This document shows, in pieces, positions 9,303 through 17,696 of a stretch of DNA of 64,000 bases; position 1 is the stretch's first letter; each line of letters opens with the position of its first letter. The notes beneath the pieces are model-generated. The model saw only the letters and a program-made list of their open reading frames with translations. It ran no database searches and had not been told where the DNA came from. Made by a program: the position numbers and the translations under genes. The stretch covers positions 1-64,000 of the forward strand of contig CANJPU010000025.1 of the NCBI GenBank assembly GCA_947476285.1, in the 5' to 3' direction. The stretch is from Comamonadaceae bacterium. Lineage in GTDB: Bacteria; Pseudomonadota; Gammaproteobacteria; Burkholderiales; Burkholderiaceae_C.

Positions 9303-10333
9303 GTTGTCTCCTTCTGTATTTGAATAGGGGATTGCAGTCGATAGTCCTGCGAGTCGCCCACCAGCGCCGCGATTTCTTCATGGTGGTGGCAGGCTACCGC
9401 ATGTTCGGGCGATTCGCCAGTCAATTGCGGTACTTCATCGGCGCAGCGTTGGGTGGCATAGGGGCAGCGGGTGCGGAAGGTGCAGCCTGAGGGGGGATTG
9501 AGCGGGTTTGGCAACTCGCCCCCCAGTCCTTCCTGCCCGATCAGCGGCCTGGCTGCGGCGATGGCTACCAGGCGGCGGGTGTAGGGGTGCCGGGGGCGGC
9601 GCAGCAATGCCGATGCGCTGCCCATCTCCACCAGCCGTCCAAAGTACATCACGCCCACGCGACTGGTCATGAAGCGCACCACAGCCAGGTCGTGACCGAT
9701 GAACAGATATGTGAGGCCCAGTTGCTGCTGCATGTCGCGCAGCAGATTGAGAATTTGCGCTCGCACCGACACATCCAGCGCGGACACCGGCTCATCGAGC
9801 ACCAGCAGGCGCGGGTTGACCGAAATGGCGCGCGCAATGGCGATTCGTTGGCGCTGGCCGCCACTGAACTGGTGGGGGTACTCATTCACGCAGTCTGGGC
9901 GCAGGCCAACGAGTTGCAAGATTTCCCGTACCCGGTCCCTGGCCAGCGCTGCCGACATGCCGCCCTGGGCGCGCAGTGGCTCGGCGATGATGGATCCGAC
10001 CTTCAACCTTGGGCTGAGCGCGCCATAGGGGTCTTGCAGCACGGCTTGCACGGTCCGCCGGTAGCTGTGTTGCTGCTCAGTCGTTTGCGTGGCCAGGTTC
10101 TGTCCGTCAACAGCCAGTGTTCCCGCGCTGGGGGCCTCCAGCTTGAGCAGCATCTTGGCAACGGTGGTCTTGCCGCTGCCCGATTCACCAATCAGACCGA
10201 AGCTCTCCCCTGCTGCGACGGAGAAAGAAATGTCATCGACCGCCGTGACTTTCTGCGGTGCAGCGAACAGGCTGGCGCGTCGCAGCGTATACGTCTTGCT
10301 CAAAGCCTGTGCCTGCACCATCGGGGTGTTCAT
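9299..10333 (-). CDS. Peptide-type ABC transporter ATP-binding protein (DppF/OppF-like)
   Basis: A 344-residue ATPase with Walker A GESGSGKTT near residue 50, the signature FSGGQRQR, Walker B LLVLDEPVSALD, and the C-terminal oligopeptide-transporter extension with a Cys-containing TFRTRCPYA segment that in DppD/F-type proteins often binds an Fe-S cluster. It pairs with the ATPase encoded just upstream to energise the DppBC-like permeases. Four-base overlaps join it to both neighbours (ATGA at 10330-10333 and 9299-9302). The best guess is peptide or peptide-like uptake. Confidence 0.92.
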   Translation of the reverse strand: MNTPMVQAQALSKTYTLRRASLFAAPQKVTAVDDISFSVAAGESFGLIGESGSGKTTVAKMLLKLEAPSAGTLAVDGQNLATQTTEQQHSYRRTVQAVLQDPYGALSPRLKVGSIIAEPLRAQGGMSAALARDRVREILQLVGLRPDCVNEYPHQFSGGQRQRIAIARAISVNPRLLVLDEPVSALDVSVRAQILNLLRDMQQQLGLTYLFIGHDLAVVRFMTSRVGVMYFGRLVEMGSASALLRRPRHPYTRRLVAIAAARPLIGQEGLGGELPNPLNPPSGCTFRTRCPYATQRCADEVPQLTGESPEHAVACHHHEEIAALVGDSQDYRLQSPIQIQKETT

Positions 10334-11316
10334 GCCGTGCCCTCGAACTGCAGGCAGAACACGCGGCGGCCAGGTCCCGTGGATACTTCGCGCGGTTGTC
10401 GCGTGGTGCAGGCCGGCAATGCACGGGTGCAGCGTGGCGCAAAGGCGCAGCCCGCGCCCAACTGGGTGAGGTTGGGTACTTGACCGGGGATGGATGACAT
10501 GCTGATCTCATCTTCATCCAGGTGCGGCAGCGAAGCAAGCAGCGCCTGGGTGTAGGGATGCTGGGGCGCGCGAAACAGCTCTGCCGTGGGGCCTTCCTCG
10601 ACGATGCGGCCGGCATACATGATGATGGTGCGATCACAGATGCGCTTGATCGAACCCAGGTCGTGTGTGACCAGCAGAAAGGCAGTGCCCAATCGGTCAC
10701 GTATGTCCCGAAACAGCAACAGCACCTCTTCCTGGATGGTGGCATCGAGCGCGGTGGTTGGCTCGTCTGCAATCAAGAGGCGCGGCGAGCAGGCGGCTGC
10801 CATGGCAATCAACACGCGCTGCTTCATGCCGCCGCTGAGCTGGTGCGGGTACTGTGTGACGCGCAACTCCGGCGCGCTCAGGTGCACGCGTCTGAGCATC
10901 TCGATGGCGGTCTTGATCAGCGGTCCGGTCAAGGGCGGGCGCTGGCGCTGCAGCACCTCAACCATCTGATTGCCGATGGTGAACAGCGGGTCCAGGGCGG
11001 TCATCGGGTTTTGCAGGATCATGGTGATGTCCTTGCCGCGGATGCCACGCATCTCGGATGCGTCCAGCTCAGTCAGCGAGCGGCCATCAAAGATGATCTT
11101 GCCGCGCACGCGGGCCTTGTGTGGCAGCGAGCGAATCAGTGCGGTGCACAGTGTGGACTTGCCGCTGCCCGATTCGCCGGCCACGCCCACAATGTCGCCG
11201 GCCGAAACTGAAAAGCTCGCGTCGGTCACCGCCGGAATCGGCTGCGCGTCGGTGCCGTAGTTCACACACAGGCCTTGTACCGACAGCAGGGGCGCTGAGG
11301 TGGTGCCAGGGTTCAC
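10330..11316 (-). CDS. Peptide-type ABC transporter ATP-binding protein (DppD/OppD-like)
   Basis: Walker A GESGSGKST near residue 44, an LSGGMKQR signature, Walker B LLIADEPTTALD and a C-terminal CAFAPRC segment identify an oligopeptide-type ATPase. I start it at the GTG at 11316, whose GTGA overlaps the stop of the permease gene; this matches the 4-base coupling at every other junction and begins just before the conserved LLSVQGL strand (328 residues). Longer in-frame starts to 11418 would add a basic, low-complexity leader that is a reading of the permease gene in another frame. Confidence 0.9.
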   Translation of the reverse strand: MNPGTTSAPLLSVQGLCVNYGTDAQPIPAVTDASFSVSAGDIVGVAGESGSGKSTLCTALIRSLPHKARVRGKIIFDGRSLTELDASEMRGIRGKDITMILQNPMTALDPLFTIGNQMVEVLQRQRPPLTGPLIKTAIEMLRRVHLSAPELRVTQYPHQLSGGMKQRVLIAMAAACSPRLLIADEPTTALDATIQEEVLLLFRDIRDRLGTAFLLVTHDLGSIKRICDRTIIMYAGRIVEEGPTAELFRAPQHPYTQALLASLPHLDEDEISMSSIPGQVPNLTQLGAGCAFAPRCTRALPACTTRQPREVSTGPGRRVFCLQFEGTA

Positions 11317-12143
11317 AATTGCCCCCGCGGGTCCAGCCGCAGCTTGAGCCAGTCGCCGATGCCGTTGAAGCTCATGACAGCCAGCACGATGGTGATGCCG
11401 GGAAAAGCCATCAGCCACCAGGCGAAACTCATCAGTGTCTTGCCGTCAGCCAGCATCAGCCCCCACGATACGTCCGGCGGTTGTATGCCCAGGCCCAGGA
11501 AGGAAAGCGAGGCTTCCAAAATGATGGCGCGGCCGATGTCAAGCACCGCCAGCACGGCGATGGAGCTCATCGCGTTGGGCAGTATGTGGACGAAGGCAAT
11601 TTTCCAGGGCCGCACATCGGCAATGCGCGCAAGCGTGACGAAGTCGCGCTCCTTGATGCTGAGCACCTCGCTGCGCACCAGACGCGCGTAGCGGGGCCAG
11701 TTGGTGAGAATCATCACCAGGATGATGTTGAACACCCCCGAACCGAGCGCCGAGATCAAGGCCAGCGCCAACAGGATGAAGGGCAGCGCCAGGAAGGCAT
11801 CGACCAGGCGCATGATGGCCGCGCCAATCAGACCGCCCCGGTAGCCCGCGATCAGACCCATGACCACGCCGATGGTGCCAGCCACGAAAATCGCGGCGCC
11901 ACCGGTCATCAGCGAGATGCGCGCGCCGCTGATCAGGCGGCTGAGCAGATCGCGGCCCAACTGATCGGTGCCCAGCGGGTGTGCCCACGAGCCGCCCGAC
12001 AACCAGAAGGGTGGCAGCAGGCTGGAGGCGGTGTCGACTTCGTCCTTCGCATAGGGTGTGATGACAGATCCGAACACCGCGGCGATCAAAAGCGCCAGCG
12101 CAATCGCGAAAGAAAAGTAGGGAATCTGGCGGGCTGCGCTCAT
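11313..12143 (-). CDS. Peptide-type ABC transporter permease (DppC/OppC-like)
   Basis: A 276-residue inner-membrane permease: an N-terminal membrane segment near residues 8-30, a periplasmic stretch with HPLGTDQLGRD (hallmark of DppC-type proteins), then about five membrane helices with the EAA loop near residue 170-200 (EASLSFLGLG follows). It forms the channel with the DppB-like partner encoded upstream. ATG and GTG four-base overlaps join it to both neighbours. No residues point to a particular ligand. Confidence 0.92.
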   Translation of the reverse strand: MSAARQIPYFSFAIALALLIAAVFGSVITPYAKDEVDTASSLLPPFWLSGGSWAHPLGTDQLGRDLLSRLISGARISLMTGGAAIFVAGTIGVVMGLIAGYRGGLIGAAIMRLVDAFLALPFILLALALISALGSGVFNIILVMILTNWPRYARLVRSEVLSIKERDFVTLARIADVRPWKIAFVHILPNAMSSIAVLAVLDIGRAIILEASLSFLGLGIQPPDVSWGLMLADGKTLMSFAWWLMAFPGITIVLAVMSFNGIGDWLKLRLDPRGQL

Positions 12144-13054
12144 GCCCGCACTCTCGGATCAAGCACCAGGTAGAGCATGTCCACCGCGAAGTTGATGATC
12201 ATGATCATCACGGCTGTGACCAGCACCGTGGCCTGGATGACAGGGTAGTCGCGCGAGAGAATCGCCTCGACAATGGTCTGGCCAATACCTGGCCACGCGA
12301 AGACCCGTTCGGTCACGATGGCTCCGCCCAGCAGCAGACCGAACTGCAGGCCCAGATAGGTCACGATCGGCAGCGAGGCATTGCGCAAGGCGTGCTTGAC
12401 CACGATGCGCGTTTCGCCCAGGCCTAGCACCCTTTCCATGTGAACGAAGTCGCTCTTGAGCGCCTCCTGCATGTTGGCGGTGGTCAGGCGCAGGATGGAA
12501 GCGGATGTGTAGAAGGACAAGGTGAGTGCGGGCAGCACATAGTTGGCCGCGCTGCCGTAGCCCGATGATGGGAGCCAGCGCAGATTGATCGCAAAAATCA
12601 GGATCAGCATCAGTCCCAGCCAGAAGCTCGGTATGGCCTGGCCGAGGCTCGCGTAAAAGTTGACGATGCGTTCGATCCAGCCGTGGCGGAACACCGCAGC
12701 CAGAATGCCCAGGGGCACGCCGATCAGTATGGCCATCAGCATGGCCAATCCGGTGAGTTTGAGCGTCGGTCCGACCGCGCTCATCACCAGATTGATCGCG
12801 GGCTCTCGATGGCGAAACGATATGCCGAAGTCGCCTGAGAGCACATTGCGCAGGAAGATCACGTACTGGACGGGCACCGGTTTGTCCAGCCCATACTGCT
12901 CGCGGAAGAAGGTGCGGTCTGCTTCGGTTGCCTCGGCGGGAACCACCAGCGGCGTGGGGTCGCCGGTCAGCCGCGCCAGACCGAACACCATCAGCGTCAC
13001 GATGAGCAACACAACCAGCGTCTGACCGACGCGCTGGAGAATGATCAAGCCCAC
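12140..13054 (-). CDS. Peptide-type ABC transporter permease (DppB/OppB-like)
   Basis: A 304-residue permease and the first gene of the five-gene operon. It begins with a GTG start and a membrane helix (residues 5-25), then the DppB-type periplasmic segment with EQYGLDKP and GDFGISFR near 50-80, and five further helices with the conserved TVVKHALRNA-like EAA loop near residue 215-225. The operon reads divergently from the CoA-transferase gene across about 230 bases, so its promoter must lie between 13055 and 13285; I could not identify a convincing -35/-10 pair there. Confidence 0.92.
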   Translation of the reverse strand: MGLIILQRVGQTLVVLLIVTLMVFGLARLTGDPTPLVVPAEATEADRTFFREQYGLDKPVPVQYVIFLRNVLSGDFGISFRHREPAINLVMSAVGPTLKLTGLAMLMAILIGVPLGILAAVFRHGWIERIVNFYASLGQAIPSFWLGLMLILIFAINLRWLPSSGYGSAANYVLPALTLSFYTSASILRLTTANMQEALKSDFVHMERVLGLGETRIVVKHALRNASLPIVTYLGLQFGLLLGGAIVTERVFAWPGIGQTIVEAILSRDYPVIQATVLVTAVMIMIINFAVDMLYLVLDPRVRA

Positions 13055-13285
13055 GAGACGACCGTCACGCGACGCTTCTCAGCGGACGCGGGCAAGGCGA
13101 TCGCCAAATAGCTGGATACGAAGCGAACATTCATGTTTTCGATTGATGGTAACCTAAGGTCAGCAGTGTCGCAATGATGCTTGCCTGGGTGCGCGAGCAC
13201 GAGCACGAGCCAAGCCCGAACCAAACAACGCAGGGACCTCCATGGGGCCAATCCGCCACTCAATTTTGTCAAAGCGAACACGGGC

Positions 13286-14500
13286 ATGAGCACGGACAAG
13301 ACAGCAACTCGCCGCGCTCTGGACGGCGTGCGCGTGCTCGACATGTCACGCATTTTGGCGGGTCCCTGGTGCGGCATGCAACTGGCCGACCTGGGCGCTG
13401 AGGTGATCAAGATCGAGAACCCTGACGGCGGTGATGACACCCGCCATCTGGGTGCGGCCATTGCTGGCGGCGAGCGCACTTACTTCATCACCGTCAATCG
13501 CACCAAGCGCAGTGTCGCGATCGACTTCAGCAAGCAGGCGGGCCAGGAGTTGGTTCGTGATCTGGTGCGCAAGAGCGACGTGTTCGTGGAGAACTACAAG
13601 CTTGGCGGCCTGGACAAGTTCGGTCTGGATTACGAGAGCCTCAAGGCCACCAATCCTCGGCTGATCTATGTGTCCATCTCAGGCTACGGCCGTGTCGGTC
13701 CGGAAGCGGCGAGGCTGGGCTATGACTTCGTGCTACAGGGAGAGAGCGGTCTCATGTCCGTGACTGGCGCGCCCGATGGCGGCCCGATGAAGGTTGGTGT
13801 GCCGGTGGTTGACATCATGACAGGCATGTATGCCACCCAGGCCGTGCTGGCCGCGCTGCTCGCGCGCGACAAGACCGGAGAGGGTCAGCTCGTCGATTTG
13901 TCGCTGTTTGAATGTGTGCTTGCTAATCTGTCCATCATCGCATCCAACGCATTGCTATTGGACGAAGTGCCTCAGCGCCAAGGCAACGCCCATGTGGACA
14001 TCGCGCCTTACGACACCTTTCCCTGCAGCGACGGTGACCTGATCATCACAGTGGCCAATGACGCCCAGTTCCAGCGCCTGTGCTCTGCGCTGGAACTTCC
14101 CGAGGCCGCGGCCAACCCGCTGTTCCTGCGCAATGAGAGCCGCCGCAAGAACCGGGACGCGATGAACGCGATTCTCCACGCCCGCCTGAAGACCCAGACA
14201 CGCGCGCACTGGCATGCCAGGCTGGAAGCAGTGGGCGTGGCCTGCGGCGCAGTGCGCAACATCAAGGAGGCCATCGCGTCGGCGCAGATGAGCGGGCGTG
14301 ACATGGTTGTGGAAGTCGACCACCCCACGGCGGGCCGACTGAAGGTGTTGGGATCGCCGCTCCAAATGCGCGGCACGCCGGTGGTGCCGCCTCGTGCACC
14401 GCCCATGCTCGGTCAGCACACCGATGAAGTGCTGCGCGAGACGCTGGGCCTGGACGAGGCGCAGATCGCGCAGTTACGCGAGACGAAGATCGTGGCCTGA
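13286..14500 (+). CDS. CaiB/BaiF family CoA-transferase (class III)
   Basis: A 404-residue formyl-CoA:oxalate-type CoA-transferase. The start at 13286 precedes the family signature RVLDMSRILAGP and GAEVIKIE. The catalytic aspartate is expected in PVVDIMTGMYA (about residue 175), followed by the GEGQLVDLSLFE segment. Such enzymes move CoA between carboxylic acids without an acyl-enzyme of the thiolase type. A longer reading from 13181 adds a basic leader not seen in the family. It is divergent from the peptide-type transporter operon and convergent with an amidohydrolase gene 10 bases away, suggesting a small carboxylic-acid catabolic locus; the substrates are unknown. Confidence 0.92.
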   Translation: MSTDKTATRRALDGVRVLDMSRILAGPWCGMQLADLGAEVIKIENPDGGDDTRHLGAAIAGGERTYFITVNRTKRSVAIDFSKQAGQELVRDLVRKSDVFVENYKLGGLDKFGLDYESLKATNPRLIYVSISGYGRVGPEAARLGYDFVLQGESGLMSVTGAPDGGPMKVGVPVVDIMTGMYATQAVLAALLARDKTGEGQLVDLSLFECVLANLSIIASNALLLDEVPQRQGNAHVDIAPYDTFPCSDGDLIITVANDAQFQRLCSALELPEAAANPLFLRNESRRKNRDAMNAILHARLKTQTRAHWHARLEAVGVACGAVRNIKEAIASAQMSGRDMVVEVDHPTAGRLKVLGSPLQMRGTPVVPPRAPPMLGQHTDEVLRETLGLDEAQIAQLRETKIVA

Positions 14501-14510
14501 GCTTGATCGA

Positions 14511-15410
14511 TCAGGTGCCGCTGCCGGGCCGGCCATAGAAGCGTGTCGGGTTGTCGGCCAGAATCTGCTTTTGCATGGCTGCATCCGCCACCGTGCGGGC
14601 AAACAAGTCAAGCAGCGCGCCCACGGTTGGAACTTCCCCGGATTCATAAAGGCCCACATGCGGCCAGTCGCTGCCCCAGAGTACTCGATCGGGTGCGGCC
14701 TGGATGAGCGCCTCAGCCAAGGCGATGGTGTCGGTCCAGTCTGCCACGCCGGCCGAAAGGCGAAAGCCTCCTGACAACTTGATGAGGCAGTTGGCATTGC
14801 GCATCAGGTGCAGCACGGCCTGAAAGTCGGGATTGTTTAGACCCGCGGCGGCCGGGCACCACCCCATGTGGTCCATCACGAACGGAACCTGCAGACGCAT
14901 GAGGCGGGGCAACAAGGCGGGATAGTTCTCGCCCTTCACACCGATCTGCACATGCCATCCAAGCTCGGCGCAGCGCTGCGCTGTGGACTCGAGCGATGCC
15001 AGCCCTTGGCCGCCACCCACGATGTCCAGGATACGCACGCCGACCACGCCGGCATCCTTCAGTGCGGCCAGTTCCGCGTCGCTGGTTTTGCCGTCGATCA
15101 CGGCTATGCCGCGCAGGCGCGTCGAGTGGGCCCGCAGGGTTTGCAGTAGTAGCCGGTTGTCGGTGCCGTGCACGCTCACTTGGACGGCCAGGCCGAAGTC
15201 CAGGCCCACTGCATCGAGCATGGCGATGAAATCTTGAGCCGGCGCCGCCGGCGGCGTGTAATGTCGGTCCTGCACAAACGGAAATTCCGGGGGAGAGCCG
15301 ATGACATGTGCGTGTGTCTCCCACGAACCTGACGGAACCGTCAGCAGGGTGGGTGCGGCCGTGGGCTTGGGGCCCAGGCAATCGCGTGCGGTGCCGTCGT
15401 ACTGGAACAT
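14511..15410 (-). CDS. Amidohydrolase 2 family TIM-barrel hydrolase
   Basis: A 299-residue cytoplasmic protein with the ETHAHV metal-binding motif near residue 33 (H-x-H after strand 1), a MDHMGW histidine near 183 and a GSDWPH metal-binding aspartate near 250, the layout of PF04909 amidohydrolases (lactonases, decarboxylases, 2-pyrone-4,6-dicarboxylate hydrolase relatives). It ends 10 bases from the convergent CoA-transferase gene. The PDC-lactonase-like look suggests hydrolysis of a cyclic or dicarboxylic intermediate, but the exact reaction is not decidable. Confidence 0.88.
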   Translation of the reverse strand: MFQYDGTARDCLGPKPTAAPTLLTVPSGSWETHAHVIGSPPEFPFVQDRHYTPPAAPAQDFIAMLDAVGLDFGLAVQVSVHGTDNRLLLQTLRAHSTRLRGIAVIDGKTSDAELAALKDAGVVGVRILDIVGGGQGLASLESTAQRCAELGWHVQIGVKGENYPALLPRLMRLQVPFVMDHMGWCPAAAGLNNPDFQAVLHLMRNANCLIKLSGGFRLSAGVADWTDTIALAEALIQAAPDRVLWGSDWPHVGLYESGEVPTVGALLDLFARTVADAAMQKQILADNPTRFYGRPGSGT

Positions 15411-15427
15411 GTCGCCTCGAATTCTAC

Positions 15428-16327
15428 TTACGCGTCGGCAGGTGTCGCGCCGGGCCGGTTATCGGGAGCAACCAGTTGAACCGTCTCATTGCGCAACGCG
15501 GCTTTCTCGCCGGCGCTGGCGAACTTGCTGTATTTGCCCAGGATTGCGACAAGCTGCCCGTAGATCTTGGGGTTGCCGGCGACGCATTCCTTTTGCTCCA
15601 TGAAGTCGGAGTCGCCAGTGAAGTTGCCGATCAGACCGCCCGCTTCGGCGATCAGCAAGGAGCCCGCAGCCACGTCCCATGGGGACAGGCCTGTTTCAAA
15701 GAAGCCGTCAGTAAAGCCGGCGGCCACATAGGCCAGGTCGAGCGCGGCGGCGCCGGGGCGGCGCAGGCCGGCAGTGCGCTGCATGACCTCGGCCATCATG
15801 CGCAGGTAGTTGTTGAAGTTGTCGCCCGGACGGAAAGGGAAACCGGTGGAGATGAGGCACTGGCGCAGGTCGATGCGCTTGGACACGCGCAGGCGCCGCT
15901 CGTTCATGTAGGCCCCGCGGCCCTTTGTGGCGGTGAACAAGTCATTGCGCGAAGGGTCGTAGATGACAGCTTGCTCGACCTTGCCCTTGACCGCCAGCGC
16001 GATGCTGACGCAGTAGACCGGAAAGCCGTGGATGAAATTGGTTGTGCCGTCCAGCGGATCGATGATCCAGACGTTGTCCGCATCCTTGGCACCGTGGGTC
16101 TTGCCCGACTCTTCGGCCCAGATGCCGTGGCTGGGGTAGGCGGTGAGCAGTGTCTCGATGATGGCCGCTTCGCTCGCGTGGTCCACCTCGGTGACGAAGT
16201 CGTTCACCTGCTTTTGCGAGATGCGCACCGATTCGACATCGAGCGCGGCGCGATTGATGATGGCGCCGGCGGCGCGGGCGGCCTTGACGGCCACATTGAG
16301 CATGGGGTGCAGGTTGGGGGACGACAT
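15428..16327 (-). CDS. suhB: Inositol monophosphatase family protein SuhB
   Basis: A 299-residue Mg-dependent phosphatase. Metal ligands are visible in AEESGK (about residue 73), DPLDGTTNF (about 90) and [15 protein letters not shown] (about 217). The chosen start gives [14 protein letters not shown]; the HPMLN segment matches the E. coli SuhB N-terminus, and an ATG 24 bases downstream is an alternative. A C-terminal tail of about 30 residues beyond the catalytic fold is polar. SuhB also acts in ribosomal RNA transcription antitermination in E. coli. It is transcribed divergently from the lipoyl-domain gene at 16500. Confidence 0.93.
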   Translation of the reverse strand: MSSPNLHPMLNVAVKAARAAGAIINRAALDVESVRISQKQVNDFVTEVDHASEAAIIETLLTAYPSHGIWAEESGKTHGAKDADNVWIIDPLDGTTNFIHGFPVYCVSIALAVKGKVEQAVIYDPSRNDLFTATKGRGAYMNERRLRVSKRIDLRQCLISTGFPFRPGDNFNNYLRMMAEVMQRTAGLRRPGAAALDLAYVAAGFTDGFFETGLSPWDVAAGSLLIAEAGGLIGNFTGDSDFMEQKECVAGNPKIYGQLVAILGKYSKFASAGEKAALRNETVQLVAPDNRPGATPADA

Positions 16328-16499
16328 GAGTTTTAGGAAGAGCGGTGGGCTGGCTCCGGCGATGCGGGCAGCAAGGGGGCGTATTTTCCCATAAACCCGG
16401 TTGGAGCTGGCCGCGCCCGCCCGGATCTTGATCTTGCGCAATGGCCGCGCGCCCGGCTGGGGCAAAAATCGGACCGAACCTATAAACGAGGGGACACGC

Positions 16500-16748
16500 A
16501 TGGTTGACGTCAAACTGGATCCGCTGCGCTGGGAATCGGTCGAAGCCGGCGACGAGGCAATGCTGGAAGGCTGGCTCGTGGAAGAGGGCGACCATGTCAA
16601 GGCCGGGCAGGTGCTGGCCAAGGCATCTCTGGTGCATGAGAACATCGAAGTGCAGGCGCCCCATGCGGGCATCGTCGAACAGATTGCGGTGGCGGCGGGC
16701 GAGCGTTTTGCGCCCGGTTACATCCTGGCGCGCCTGGTTGGTTTTTGA
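16500..16748 (+). CDS. Small lipoyl/biotinyl-domain protein lacking the modifiable lysine
   Basis: An 82-residue protein that is essentially one lipoyl/biotinyl domain: [16 protein letters not shown] in the first half and [16 protein letters not shown] in the second. Ungapped alignment with the E. coli PDH E2 lipoyl domain puts His46 where the attachment-site lysine of the D-K-A turn should be; the nearest lysine is residue 41, outside the turn. A GAGGGG ribosome-binding site lies 7-8 bases before the ATG. It lies between suhB (divergent) and trmJ (30 bases downstream). No partner enzyme is encoded nearby, and its function is unknown. Confidence 0.85.
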   Translation: MVDVKLDPLRWESVEAGDEAMLEGWLVEEGDHVKAGQVLAKASLVHENIEVQAPHAGIVEQIAVAAGERFAPGYILARLVGF

Positions 16749-16778
16749 AGTTCTCCGGGGCTGAGACAATTGCGTCCC

Positions 16779-17504
16779 ATGCCCACCCGCTTCATCCTCA
16801 TCAACACCAGCCACGCCGGTAATGTCGGCGCGGCCGCGCGCGCCATGAAGGTGATGGGGTTTGACGATCTTGTGCTGGTGGCGCCGCGCTGGCCCGACGT
16901 ACTCACCCGTGAGGAAACCCTCGCCCGCGCCAGCGGTGCAACCGACATTCTTCAGAAAGCGCGCGTGGTGGCCAGCCTTGACCAAGCGCTGGACGGCATC
17001 ACCTACCTGTGTGCCACGGCCATGACAGCGCGTGACTTCGGCCCGCCCACCTTCACCCCGCGCGAGCATCTGGGCACGCTGGCCGCATCGCCGCACAGCG
17101 TGGCCTTCCTCTTTGGGTCCGAACGCTTTGGCATGCTCAATGAAGACGTCTATCGTTGTCACGCGGCGCTGTCTATCCCCACCGATCCAGAATTCGGATC
17201 GCTCAACCTCGGGGCGGCCATTCAGGTGATCGCCTATGAATGGCGCACTGCCTTGGGCGGATTTGGTAGCCGCCCGGACGGCCAAGCAGCGCAGCTTGCC
17301 GATGCGAAGGCCGTTGCCGGCATGCTCGGGCACTGGGAACGCGCCTTGGTGGACATCGGTTTTCTCGACCCTGCGGCGCCCAAGAAGCTGATGCCCCGAC
17401 TGAACCAACTGTTCAATCGCGCGCAACTCACCCCTGAGGAGATCCACATCCTGCGCGGTGTCGCCAAATCCATGTCGGAAGCGGCGGCGGGGGTAAAACG
17501 CTAG
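16779..17504 (+). CDS. trmJ: tRNA (cytidine/uridine-2'-O-)-methyltransferase TrmJ
   Basis: A 241-residue SPOUT-class methyltransferase. Motif 1 is NTSHAGNVGAAARAM near residue 9-23; the SAM-binding knot has LFGSERFGM near 110 and IPTDPEFGSLNLGAA near 130-145. In E. coli TrmJ methylates position 32 of tRNAs. The ATG at 16779 is preferred to a TTG nine bases upstream. The TAG stop at 17502-17504 lies at the first bases of the palindromic repeat 17501-17668, so the present C-terminus may have been set by that element. Confidence 0.92.
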   Translation: MPTRFILINTSHAGNVGAAARAMKVMGFDDLVLVAPRWPDVLTREETLARASGATDILQKARVVASLDQALDGITYLCATAMTARDFGPPTFTPREHLGTLAASPHSVAFLFGSERFGMLNEDVYRCHAALSIPTDPEFGSLNLGAAIQVIAYEWRTALGGFGSRPDGQAAQLADAKAVAGMLGHWERALVDIGFLDPAAPKKLMPRLNQLFNRAQLTPEEIHILRGVAKSMSEAAAGVKR

Positions 17505-17668
17505 CAGCCTGTCGGACTTTGGGCGTCGAAGCGAAACTTGCGAAAACCGAGGACAGTTTTTTCCGCATTCGCAGCCCCATAGCCCAGCTATGGGGCAAGA
17601 AGGCGGGAAAAAATGGACCGGTTTCTCGCAAATTGCAGCCGACGATCCAAAGTCCGACAGGCTGCTAG
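17501..17668. repeat. 168-bp imperfect palindrome (MITE/REP-like) between trmJ and cysE
   Basis: The two arms, 17501-17582 and 17588-17668, are inverted copies of each other around a 5-base centre. The outer 22 bases match perfectly (CTAGCAGCCTGTCGGACTTT at the left, its complement at the right), as do the innermost nine (GCCCCATAG); the middle is about 65-70% identical with small indels. Both ends are CTAG. The left end supplies the TAG stop of trmJ and the right end lies 28 bases before cysE. It has no coding capacity. It could be a non-autonomous transposable palindrome; a strong transcript hairpin is certain in any case. Confidence 0.85.
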
Positions 17669-17696
17669 ACTGCGAACATTCAGCTTCTGCGCCATC

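Noticed and set aside
13181..13285. Upstream ATG for the CoA-transferase
   Set aside because: It adds 35 residues without family resemblance; the conserved start is a few residues after 13286.
15942..17447. 501-codon open frame antisense to trmJ and the lipoyl gene
   Set aside because: Basic low-complexity shadow; it overlaps three well-supported genes.
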